DNA of 40,297 bases from an uncultured Porphyromonas sp. (lineage in GTDB: Bacteria; Bacteroidota; Bacteroidia; Bacteroidales; Porphyromonadaceae). Shown one piece after another: positions 33,849 to 40,297 of the stretch (its first letter is position 1; every line of letters begins with the position of its first letter). The notes under the pieces were generated by a model. It saw only the letters and a program-made list of their open reading frames with translations. It was not told the DNA's origin and did no database searches. A program made the position numbers and the translations under genes. The stretch spans positions 1 through 40,297 of the forward strand of contig CAJPPK010000014.1 of the NCBI GenBank assembly GCA_905372565.1, given 5' to 3'.

Positions 33849-35132
33849 ATGGGTGACTCTCTCACCTTCATTCACCACATCCTCGAGCTACAAGAGGTGC
33901 ATCGGACGACTAGCCCCGATCGCATTCTCTTGGGCAAAGGAGGGCTCAACGCCGAGGAGCGCACGGCACTTGCCCGTCAGCTTTCTCACGCTAAGCCCCT
34001 AGCTAAGAAACTCCCCAGCTGGTCTTCGGCTGGGGTTTTTCTTCCCTCTAGCCTAGCGCTCGAGCAATGCTCCAGCGAGCAAGCTGCACGCTACAAGGCA
34101 CGCTTCGTGACCTCCTCGGACATCGTCCTTGACCTGACGGGTGGCTTAGGCGTAGACTTCTGGGCGCTAGCCTCCGTATCTCGAGCAGGGATCTACTGCG
34201 AGCGTCAGGCAGAGCTCGTCGAAGCAGCGAGATACAACCTCCCTCGCCTCCTCCCCGACAAGCCCTTGACGCTCCTCGAGGGGCAGTCTCTCGAGCTACT
34301 CCCCGAGCTTATCCGCACTTATCAGCCGACGCTTCTCTTTATTGACCCTGCCCGCCGTGAGGGGAACGACCAGCATAAGCGAGTCTATGCTATCGAGGAC
34401 TGCGAGCCCAACCTTCACCTCCTTCTCCCCGAGCTCTACCAGCTCTACGAGCAGGCAGGGCTTCCCTTTCCCCGACTCCTTGTGAAGCTCTCCCCGATGC
34501 TTGACCCCGTGCACACCCTACGTACAGTCTCGGGTATCCAAGAGCTACACTTCACCTCCGTCCGAGGCGAAGTCAAGGATCTCCTCTTAGCTATTGATGT
34601 AGCGAAAGCCAAGGAGGATCCTCGCCCCGAAGAGGTGACCTTGGTCGCTAGCGAACTCACCGCTCAGGGCGAAGAGCTCCGTGTCTCCTTCTCCCAGGCA
34701 CTCGCTCTCGAGGGCAGGCTCTCCATAGCTTGTGCCGAGGAAGTCGGAGCCTACCTCTTCGAGCCACAGGCCTCCCTGATGAAGACCGGACTCTTCCACT
34801 CCATCGCCCATCGGCTCGGCATGCGACCGCTCCATGCCAATAGCCACCTCTACACAGGCGATCAGCTCCCACAAGAGGTACTCCCAGGACGTCTCTTCCG
34901 CATCGAAGCGGTACATCTCTTCTCCTCTTCCGCCCTCAAAAAGCTAGGCAAGGAGCTACCTCCAGCCCAGATTACCTGCCGTAACTTCCCCCTCTCCCCC
35001 GAAGCTCTACGGTCGAAGCTCCGCCTAAACGAGAGCAGTGAGCATACACTCTTCGGCACTCGGCTCTTCGATGATCAGGCGGTGCTCTTGCTCTGCCAGC
35101 GGATTGCTTGGCCTCACGAAGCAGAGCAGTAG
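33849..35132 (+). CDS. THUMP-like-domain SAM methyltransferase (PG_1098-type)
   Basis: 427 aa, cytoplasmic. The central Rossmann fold has motif I VLDLTGGLGVDFWALA, an acidic ribose-binding loop (YCERQAELVEAARYNL) and the catalytic-type LFIDPARRE. N- and C-terminal parts match the PG_1098 ferredoxin-like and THUMP-like domains described for a Porphyromonas protein of this type. It probably methylates an RNA (tRNA or rRNA); substrate unknown. The ATG lies 3 bp after the GH2 stop, implying cotranscription with a functionally unrelated gene. A strong terminator follows. Confidence 0.85.
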   Translation: MGDSLTFIHHILELQEVHRTTSPDRILLGKGGLNAEERTALARQLSHAKPLAKKLPSWSSAGVFLPSSLALEQCSSEQAARYKARFVTSSDIVLDLTGGLGVDFWALASVSRAGIYCERQAELVEAARYNLPRLLPDKPLTLLEGQSLELLPELIRTYQPTLLFIDPARREGNDQHKRVYAIEDCEPNLHLLLPELYQLYEQAGLPFPRLLVKLSPMLDPVHTLRTVSGIQELHFTSVRGEVKDLLLAIDVAKAKEDPRPEEVTLVASELTAQGEELRVSFSQALALEGRLSIACAEEVGAYLFEPQASLMKTGLFHSIAHRLGMRPLHANSHLYTGDQLPQEVLPGRLFRIEAVHLFSSSALKKLGKELPPAQITCRNFPLSPEALRSKLRLNESSEHTLFGTRLFDDQAVLLLCQRIAWPHEAEQ

Positions 35133-35157
35133 GCCTCCCCCCAACCCTCCCCTGCAT

Positions 35158-35198
35158 GAATCCTGCCCTCAGCCAATGCTAAGGGCAGGATTCTTTTT
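35158..35198 (+). terminator. Terminator after the methyltransferase
   Basis: 16-bp stem GAATCCTGCCCTcAGC / GCTaAGGGCAGGATTC (one mismatch) with a CAAT loop, followed by TTTTT. The rest of 35199-35385 holds GGTCTACCT/AAGGT repeats but no gene. Confidence 0.9.
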
Positions 35199-35389
35199 GC
35201 AACGTACGACCTTGGTCTCGAGAAACATCAACCTTTGCTCCAGCTAAGCTCTACCTTTCCCGCCCCCAAGGTCTACCTTCGATAACCACTTGATCTAGCT
35301 CACCTCACACAGCCACTAACCTCAGGAGCAAGCGACACGCCTCAAGCGACCTTACTAAGCCTACCTCAATAAATTACACTACCTTTGTA

Positions 35390-35397
35390 GGCGAAGA
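35390..35397 (+). promoter_or_regulatory. TACCTTTG -7 box for the SIS isomerase
   Basis: Exact TAnnTTTG match only 15 bp before ATG 35413, so the leader would be very short. Confidence 0.55.
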
Positions 35398-35412
35398 ATT
35401 GCCTTTAGAGCT

Positions 35413-36036
35413 ATGACGTCCAAGCAATATACCATCCCTGAGATCCTCACCAGAGAGATCCAAGCCCTACAAGCGATCCCCGAGACTAACGACTACGAGG
35501 CAGCTATCCAGCTTATCCTCGAGCGGGTCCATCGACAAGGGGGACGCCTGATTACCTCGGGCATGGGCAAGGCCGGACAAATAGCTCACAACATCGCTAC
35601 GACCTTCAGCTCCACCGGGACGCCTGCCTATTTCCTCCATCCCAGCGAGGCTCAGCACGGCGACCTCGGGATGGTGTGCGAGGGAGACCTGATGCTTCTG
35701 ATCAGTAACTCAGGCAAGACGCGCGAAGTCCTCGAGCTGATCGAGCTGACAAGGCGGATGTACCCCGAGTTTCCCTTTATCTTGATCACGGGGAACGTCC
35801 AGAGTCCGCTAGCCGAACTCGTCGATGTCTGCCTCTCGACAGGTAACCCCGCTGAGGTTTGCCCCCTCGGGATGACCCCGACGACCAGCACCACGGTGAT
35901 GACCGTCCTAGGTGACCTGCTCGTCGTCAGTGTGATGCAGCGTATAGGCTTTAGCTTAGAGCAATATTCACTACGCCACCATGGTGGCTATCTAGGGGAT
36001 AAGAGTCGCCGGCTCTCTACCCCTCAGGATAAGTAG
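35413..36036 (+). CDS. SIS-domain sugar-phosphate isomerase, KpsF/GutQ (arabinose-5-phosphate isomerase)-like
   Basis: 207 aa, one SIS domain: GGRLITSGMGKAGQIAHNIA, STGTPAYFLHPSEAQHGDLGM, SNSGKTREVLELIEL and the C-terminal HHGGYLGDK. These match D-arabinose-5-phosphate isomerases, which make the Kdo precursor for lipopolysaccharide. The two C-terminal CBS domains present in E. coli KdsD (about 330 aa) are absent; the stop falls just after the SIS domain. CBS-less versions are known in Bacteroidota. A different sugar-phosphate substrate is possible. Confidence 0.85.
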   Translation: MTSKQYTIPEILTREIQALQAIPETNDYEAAIQLILERVHRQGGRLITSGMGKAGQIAHNIATTFSSTGTPAYFLHPSEAQHGDLGMVCEGDLMLLISNSGKTREVLELIELTRRMYPEFPFILITGNVQSPLAELVDVCLSTGNPAEVCPLGMTPTTSTTVMTVLGDLLVVSVMQRIGFSLEQYSLRHHGGYLGDKSRRLSTPQDK

Positions 36037-36109
36037 CTCTAGGGCTACACAGACCCTCCTATGATCGGCTCGGGAGAGCTCTCTATGCTAGGAGGAATTC
36101 ACTTTTGGG

Positions 36110-36153
36110 TATGCCCTCGTGGAGTTAGGATCATGGACTTCGTCACGGGCATA
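36110..36153. other. Imperfect hairpin in the SIS-helicase gap
   Basis: TATGCCC-tc-GTG / CAC-GGGCATA around a loop of about 22 nt, with no U tract. It may end the SIS gene transcript or lie in the helicase leader; DEAD-box helicase genes often have long regulated leaders. No TAnnTTTG box was found in 36037-36210. Confidence 0.3.
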
Positions 36154-36210
36154 GCTTAGCCTCCCCAGCCCTAGGATGGGTGGGAGGATCATATTTATTA
36201 TCGTTCAGCA

Positions 36211-38013
36211 ATGACCTTTGACGAACTTGGGGTGTCCGCCCCGATCTGCCGAGCCATCACGGAGCTTGGCTACCAGCAGCCTATGCCTGTACAGGAGGCT
36301 GTCATACCTTATCTCCTCGGAGAGCCTATCGATCTCATCGCCTTGGCACAGACCGGCACGGGTAAGACCGCAGCTTTCGGTCTCCCACTCCTACAGAATG
36401 TCGCCAAGAGCCTGGAGGAAGTCCCTGCGACGGGCACCCCTCGTGCCCTCGTCCTCTGCCCTACCCGTGAGCTATGCCTACAGATCGCCGACGATCTCAC
36501 AGCTTATAGCAAGTACCTTCCCTCGGTGCGTATCCTACCAGTCTATGGGGGTTCATCCATCGAAGCTCAGATCCGCACCCTACGTCGTGGAGTCGAAGTG
36601 ATCGTCGCCACACCTGGTCGTCTGATCGACCTCATGGAGCGTGGGGCAGCGAGCCTAGAGAGTATCAGCACGGTCGTCCTCGACGAAGCCGATGAGATGC
36701 TCACGATGGGCTTCGCAGAGAGCCTACAGACCATCCTCAGCCAAGTACCCGAGGAGCGCCACCTGCTACTCTTCTCCGCCACGATGCCCAAGGAGATCAG
36801 CTCTATCGCCTCCTCCTACATGCACAAGCCCAAGGAGATCATCGTCGGCACAAAGAACGAAGGGAACAAAAACATCCGCCACTTCTACTACGTCGTCTCA
36901 GCTAAGCACAAGTATCTTGCGCTCAAACGTATCGCAGACTACTACCCCGATATCTACGGGATCATCTTCTGCCGTACACGTAAGGAGACCCAGGAGATCG
37001 CAGACCAGCTCATCCGTGACGGCTACAACGCTGATGCCCTCCATGGAGAGCTATCTCAGGCACAGCGTGACTATGTGATGCAGAAGTTCCGCATACGCAA
37101 TCTTCAGCTCCTCGTCGCGACCGACGTGGCAGCACGAGGCTTGGATGTGAACGATCTCACCCACGTCATCCACTACGGACTACCTGACGATGTCGAGAAC
37201 TACACCCACCGTAGTGGCCGTACCGCCCGTGCTGGGAAGATGGGGATCTCTATCGCTATCTGCCATAGCCGTGAGCGTGGACGCCTCAAAGACATCGAGC
37301 GGATCTCCCATGCTACGATCGAGCGCAAGCATTTGCCCTCCGGTAGTGAGATTTGCCAGAAGCAACTCTTCCACTTGGCTGACCGTATCGAGCGCGTCGA
37401 GCTGACGGAGGATGCGACACTAGATGCCGTCCTTCCCGAATTGGCACGCAAGCTCGACTGGATCGACCGCGAAGAGCTCGTCAAGCGTGTGATGCTCCTC
37501 GAGTTCCGCCGTATGCTCGACTACTATGAGAGCGAGGAGGCGATCGAAGAGGCTGACGATAAGGGAAGATTGCCCTACGAAGGCAAGGAAAAGAAGCGGG
37601 ATAAGCGCAACGCCGTCGCAGAGGAGGGGATGAAACGCCTCTTCATTAACTTCGGCAAGCTCGACCATATGTACCCCAACAAGCTGATCGAGCTGGTGAA
37701 TAAGTGTGTCCCTGGTCGAGTGAAGATCGGTAAGATCGATCTGCTCCCACGCTTTGCCTTCTTCGAAGTAGAGGAAGCTGATGCCCGAGAGGTCATCGAG
37801 TCAATGAGTAGCTACGAGGTCGATGGACGACGTATAGCCGTCGATTACGCAGATGCCGCAGGCACTGGAGGCGAAGGGAAGAAGGAGCGTCGCTTCCAAG
37901 GTAAGCCTCGTCGTGACTTCTCACCTCGCGAAGGCAAGAGCAAGCGTAGCTTTGACCGCCGTGAAGACGGAGCTTTCGATAAATATAAAGGGAAGAAAAA
38001 GAAGCGCTGGTAA
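36211..38013 (+). CDS. deaD: DEAD-box ATP-dependent RNA helicase (DeaD/CsdA-like) with DbpA-type RNA-binding domain
   Basis: 600 aa. The helicase core (about 1-365) has all motifs: Q-motif region ELGYQQPMPVQEAVI, AQTGTGKTAAF, PTRELCLQI, VLDEADEML, SATMP, TDVAARGLDV and HRSGRTARAGK. A linker (about 370-480) is followed by a DbpA-type RNA-binding domain (about 485-555, KRLFINFGKLDHMYPNKLIELV). A basic Arg/Lys/Gly tail of about 45 residues ends KGKKKKRW. Likely role in ribosome assembly and cold-stress RNA unwinding. The DeaD versus DbpA name is a family-level choice. Confidence 0.92.
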   Translation: MTFDELGVSAPICRAITELGYQQPMPVQEAVIPYLLGEPIDLIALAQTGTGKTAAFGLPLLQNVAKSLEEVPATGTPRALVLCPTRELCLQIADDLTAYSKYLPSVRILPVYGGSSIEAQIRTLRRGVEVIVATPGRLIDLMERGAASLESISTVVLDEADEMLTMGFAESLQTILSQVPEERHLLLFSATMPKEISSIASSYMHKPKEIIVGTKNEGNKNIRHFYYVVSAKHKYLALKRIADYYPDIYGIIFCRTRKETQEIADQLIRDGYNADALHGELSQAQRDYVMQKFRIRNLQLLVATDVAARGLDVNDLTHVIHYGLPDDVENYTHRSGRTARAGKMGISIAICHSRERGRLKDIERISHATIERKHLPSGSEICQKQLFHLADRIERVELTEDATLDAVLPELARKLDWIDREELVKRVMLLEFRRMLDYYESEEAIEEADDKGRLPYEGKEKKRDKRNAVAEEGMKRLFINFGKLDHMYPNKLIELVNKCVPGRVKIGKIDLLPRFAFFEVEEADAREVIESMSSYEVDGRRIAVDYADAAGTGGEGKKERRFQGKPRRDFSPREGKSKRSFDRREDGAFDKYKGKKKKRW

Positions 38014-38041
38014 GGCCTTCGCCCTACCTTTCCTAGATCTC

Positions 38042-38080
38042 GTAACGCCATTACCTATATGAATAAGGTCGTGGCGTTAC
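38042..38080 (+). terminator. deaD terminator
   Basis: Stem GTAACGCCA / TGGCGTTAC with an inner ACCT/AGGT after a 2-nt internal mismatch, followed by CTCTTTCTACATCTTTTTG, 28 bp after the stop. Confidence 0.75.
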
Positions 38081-38095
38081 CTCTTTCTACATCTT

Positions 38096-38126
38096 TTTGT
38101 TTATTTGCATAATTGTGTAACTTTGC
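38096..38126 (+). promoter_or_regulatory. Full Bacteroidota promoter of the outer-membrane protein gene
   Basis: TTTG at 38096-38099, 19-bp spacer, TAACTTTG at 38119-38126: the best match in the window to the TTTG-19-TAnnTTTG consensus. The ATG follows after 51 bp. It is consistent with the strong-expression codon usage of the gene. Confidence 0.75.
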
Positions 38127-38177
38127 CCCCACGACCTAAGGCACGTTGCCTAGGTCCTAGTTTAAGAAAAGATCATT

Positions 38178-38768
38178 ATGAAGAAGCTATTTATTGCTGC
38201 CTTCGCTCTCGTAGCAGGCACGCTGGCTGCTCAGGCGCAGTCCATCCATCCCCGTGTCGAAGTCGCTGGTAACTTCGCTCGTATGCAGGTCAAGGGTCCT
38301 GACGGCTCTACCGCCGAAGGCCTTAAGGTTCGTCCTGGTTTCCGTGCAAGCGTCGCAGCAGAAGTAGACCTCGCATCTGGTGTCTACCTTGCTCCAGGTA
38401 TCACTTTCCGCCAGGAAGGCTTTAAGCAGGAAGGCGAATCTACGGGCCTCAACTACATCGCTGTACCAGTAAACCTCGGTATCCGCGTTGGTCTAGCTGA
38501 CGCTATCGCAGTGTCTGTCGAAGCTGGTCCTACCTTCGCTTACGGTCTCTCTTCGACCTCTAGCGTCAAGGATGCAGTCGATGCATTCAAGAGCGGTGGC
38601 CTCAAGCGCTTCGATGCAGGCATCAATGCTTCTGCAGCTATCGAATATAGCAAGGCTTATCTCCGTGTGGGTACCGATCTCGGTATGGTTAACACGCTTA
38701 AGGAAGCTGTCCAGAAGGCTAGCAGCAAGAACGCCTCCTTCTTTATCGGTGTCGGCTACCGCTTCTAA
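38178..38768 (+). CDS. Small outer-membrane beta-barrel protein (PorT-like/OMP_b-brl family)
   Basis: 196 aa. Signal peptide MKKLFIAAFALVAGTLAAQAQ, then an 8-strand-type barrel: VEVAGNFARMQV, GFRASVAAEVDL, YLAPGITFRQEGF, LNYIAVPVNLGIRVG, AYLRVGTDLG, and a C-terminal strand FFIGVGYRF ending in Phe, the usual outer-membrane targeting signature. The QEGFKQ...LNYIAVPV pattern is typical of Bacteroidota OMP_b-brl_2 proteins. Codon use (GGT, GAA, GCT) resembles rpsA and suggests abundant expression. Monocistronic between strong terminators. Specific role unknown. Confidence 0.85.
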   Translation: MKKLFIAAFALVAGTLAAQAQSIHPRVEVAGNFARMQVKGPDGSTAEGLKVRPGFRASVAAEVDLASGVYLAPGITFRQEGFKQEGESTGLNYIAVPVNLGIRVGLADAIAVSVEAGPTFAYGLSSTSSVKDAVDAFKSGGLKRFDAGINASAAIEYSKAYLRVGTDLGMVNTLKEAVQKASSKNASFFIGVGYRF

Positions 38769-38822
38769 GTCAAGGTAATACCGCACTAGACCAAGGGACA
38801 AGCCTCATCTTGTCCTAAGTTT

Positions 38823-38863
38823 TATCCCCACAGCCAAGCATTTGGCTGTGGGGATAGCTTTTT
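38823..38863 (+). terminator. Terminator of the outer-membrane protein gene
   Basis: Perfect 15-bp stem TATCCCCACAGCCAA / TTGGCTGTGGGGATA with a GCAT loop and a TTTTT tail. It ends 4 bp before the next promoter box. Confidence 0.92.
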
Positions 38864-38867
38864 GACG

Positions 38868-38875
38868 TATCTTTG
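38868..38875 (+). promoter_or_regulatory. TATCTTTG -7 box for the sugar kinase
   Basis: Exact TAnnTTTG match, 40 bp before ATG 38916. The T tract of the preceding terminator lies directly upstream, so any -33 element would be inside the hairpin. Confidence 0.6.
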
Positions 38876-38915
38876 CGAAAAACTAAACTGAATCACCAAA
38901 CAACGACTTCATCCT

Positions 38916-39995
38916 ATGCAAGATATGAAGCACATCATCAGCCAGTTCATCCCTGCTGACCAGATCGGACAGGTACAAGCTTTCGGCAACGGCCACATCA
39001 ATGACACCTATGCGGTCTCTGACCTCTCAGGCGAGCGTCGCTGGATCCTGCAGCGAGTCAATCACCACGTCTTCCCTCGGATCGAGACCCTACAGCGCAA
39101 TGTAGCCATCGTCTCTGAGACCCTACGCAATCGTCTGGTAGCAGAAGGTGATCCCGAAGCAGACCGTAAGTACCTACACTTCTATCCTTGCCTAGACAAC
39201 CCAGAGAAGAACTACTACTTCGATGGAGAGAACTACTGGCGCGTCTGTCGCTTTATCCCCGAGAGTATGAGTATGAGTGAGCTAACTCCAGCGGCAGCAC
39301 GCCATGCGGGAGAAGCCTTTGGTAAGTTCGAGGAAGTCCTCTCTGTCATCCCCGAGGGAATCCTAGGTGAGACGATCGAGGACTTCCACAGCATGCCCTT
39401 CCGTCTCCGCCAGCTCCGCGAAGCCGTCGCTGAAGATAAGGCAGGGCGTGTAGCCGAGGTACAAGACATCCTCGACGAGATCGAGAGCCGTGCCGAAGCG
39501 ATGCTTATCCAAGAAGAGCTCTACAAGCAGGGTAAGCTCCCCAAGCGCACCATTCACTGCGATACGAAGGTAGATAACGTCCTCTTCGACAAGAGTGGCA
39601 CCGTCCTCTGCGTCGTAGACTGGGATACGGTGATGCCCGGCTTCATCCTAAGCGATGTCGGGGACTTTATCCGCACGGGGGTAAACTTCGCCCCAGAGGA
39701 CGAACCAGATCTAACGAAAATCGGCGTCAACATGGAGATCTACCGAGCATTCGTCGAGGGCTATCTCTCTTCTGCAGGTAAGTTCCTCAACTCCACAGAG
39801 CGTAATCTCATCGCTTACGGTGGTCGCCTGATGACCTACATGCAGACAGTACGCTTCCTCGCCGACTACCTCAATGGGGATACCTACTTCAAGATCCACA
39901 AGCCCGATCACAACCTACAGCGCACACGTGCACAGCTCCGCTATCTCCAGTGCCTCGAAGAGAAGGCTGCCGAGATGGAAGCACTGCTTGCCTAA
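38916..39995 (+). CDS. APH-family phosphotransferase, NahK-like (N-acetylhexosamine 1-kinase) candidate
   Basis: 359 aa, kinase-like fold. An N-terminal lobe with GNGHINDTYAV (nucleotide loop) is followed by the Brenner-type catalytic motif IHCDTKVDNVLFD (His214, Asp216, Asn221) and the metal-binding VVDWDT (Asp235/Asp237). Length and the HCDTKVDN motif fit N-acetylhexosamine 1-kinases of gut and oral bacteria, which salvage GlcNAc/GalNAc as sugar-1-phosphates; antibiotic phosphorylation is unlikely. Substrate is inference. It is monocistronic with its own promoter box and terminator; an ATG at 38925 is a possible alternative start. Confidence 0.8.
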   Translation: MQDMKHIISQFIPADQIGQVQAFGNGHINDTYAVSDLSGERRWILQRVNHHVFPRIETLQRNVAIVSETLRNRLVAEGDPEADRKYLHFYPCLDNPEKNYYFDGENYWRVCRFIPESMSMSELTPAAARHAGEAFGKFEEVLSVIPEGILGETIEDFHSMPFRLRQLREAVAEDKAGRVAEVQDILDEIESRAEAMLIQEELYKQGKLPKRTIHCDTKVDNVLFDKSGTVLCVVDWDTVMPGFILSDVGDFIRTGVNFAPEDEPDLTKIGVNMEIYRAFVEGYLSSAGKFLNSTERNLIAYGGRLMTYMQTVRFLADYLNGDTYFKIHKPDHNLQRTRAQLRYLQCLEEKAAEMEALLA

Positions 39996-40020
39996 AGCGT
40001 AAGACATATACTAGCGTAAC

Positions 40021-40060
40021 AAGCCGTCCAGCCTTTCCCTCGTGGGAGGCTGGACGGCTT
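40021..40060 (+). terminator. Terminator of the sugar kinase gene
   Basis: Stem AAGCCGTCCAGCC / GGCTGGACGGCTT (13 bp) plus inner TCCC/GGGA, followed by TCTTAT, 25 bp after the stop. Confidence 0.85.
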
Positions 40061-40175
40061 TCTTATATCCTCACACTCCCTATCTAAAGCACCTTTCGGC
40101 TCCTTCACCTGCCCTAATCAGGGAGCTAAGTGAGAGAAGAAAAATCATTATTCTAGGCGAAAGAGTAGTGATTTA

Positions 40176-40207
40176 TTTGGTGGATTGGAATATACTACGT
40201 ATCTTTG
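40176..40207 (+). promoter_or_regulatory. tRNA-Arg promoter
   Basis: TTTGG at 40176-40180 and TATCTTTG at 40200-40207 with a 19-20-bp spacer, a near-ideal Bacteroidota promoter, 38 bp before the tRNA. Confidence 0.75.
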
Positions 40208-40245
40208 CAGGCGAAAAAGGGTAAAAATGATGCCCACGCTTATAT

Positions 40246-40297
40246 GGCTCCGTAGCTCAACTGAATAGAGCATCTGACTACGGATCAGAAGGTTACA
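40246..40297 (+). tRNA. tRNA-Arg (anticodon ACG), 3' end cut off by the window
   Basis: GGCTCCG acceptor strand, TA, D-arm GCTC-AACTGAATA-GAGC, anticodon stem TCTGA/TCAGA around the loop CTACGGA. Positions 34-36 read ACG, which decodes CGU (and CGC/CGA after A34 to inosine editing). The T-arm and 3' acceptor strand lie beyond the window, so the acceptor pairing cannot be checked. Confidence 0.85.

Noticed and set aside
38916..39995. Aminoglycoside resistance gene
   Set aside because: Only the general APH fold is shared; the HCDTKVDN motif and length fit sugar kinases better, and no resistance-type context is present.
40042..40224. 60-aa frame before the tRNA
   Set aside because: It spans the kinase terminator and the tRNA promoter and has no protein-like composition.

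Overview
The window looks like a chromosomal segment of a Bacteroidota bacterium, most probably Porphyromonas or a close relative. The main signs are: most genes or operons are preceded by a TAnnTTTG box (the Bacteroidota sigma -7 element) instead of an E. coli-type -10; ribosomal protein S1 has six repeats; and the lineage-typical families DUF3316, DUF5020, DUF4199, PorT-like barrels and a PG_1098-type THUMP-like methyltransferase are all present. G+C appears to be in the 50s by eye. The species cannot be fixed from the sequence alone.

Layout. 1-5.0 kb (+): a 23-bp tandem array, topoisomerase IV subunit A, then a translationally coupled outer-membrane protein/S41 protease lipoprotein pair. 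5.1-9.6 kb (-): a probable four-gene operon read right to left: SPOR lipoprotein, MurB, a metallo-beta-lactamase-LipB fusion, and a DUF2721 membrane protein with a long repetitive tail. 9.8-13.0 kb: ribosomal protein S1 (+) and a secreted endonuclease/phosphatase-family protein (-). 13.0-17.9 kb (+): DUF4199, GT2 glycosyltransferase, ApbE, a small AT-richer P-loop gene, RadA. 17.9-21.1 kb: a second 23-bp array, an orphan TonB-dependent receptor, and L31 type B. 21.4-29.4 kb (+): MalQ, PhoH, PurC, then two nucleobase permeases around a DUF5020 outer-membrane protein. 29.7-40.0 kb (+): a CobJ-CobH fusion, GH2 beta-galactosidase, THUMP-like methyltransferase, SIS isomerase, DEAD-box helicase, small outer-membrane barrel, and an APH-type sugar kinase. 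The window ends inside a tRNA-Arg(ACG).

Most of this is housekeeping. The least ordinary points are: (i) two separate intergenic arrays with exactly the same 23-bp period and related units, about 18 kb apart; (ii) an insert of about 0.8 kb between apbE and radA, carrying an unrecognised P-loop gene and bounded by an imperfect 43-bp direct repeat of the apbE 3' end, which looks like an integration or recombination scar; (iii) the MBL-LipB fusion with both active sites intact; and (iv) the DUF2721 protein with four 38-residue repeats. Functionally, PurC, the two NCS2-type permeases and the DUF5020 porin-like protein form a purine/pyrimidine synthesis and uptake neighbourhood; GH2, MalQ and the APH-type kinase point to glycan use; MurB, SPOR, the SIS isomerase and the GT2 enzyme point to the cell envelope.
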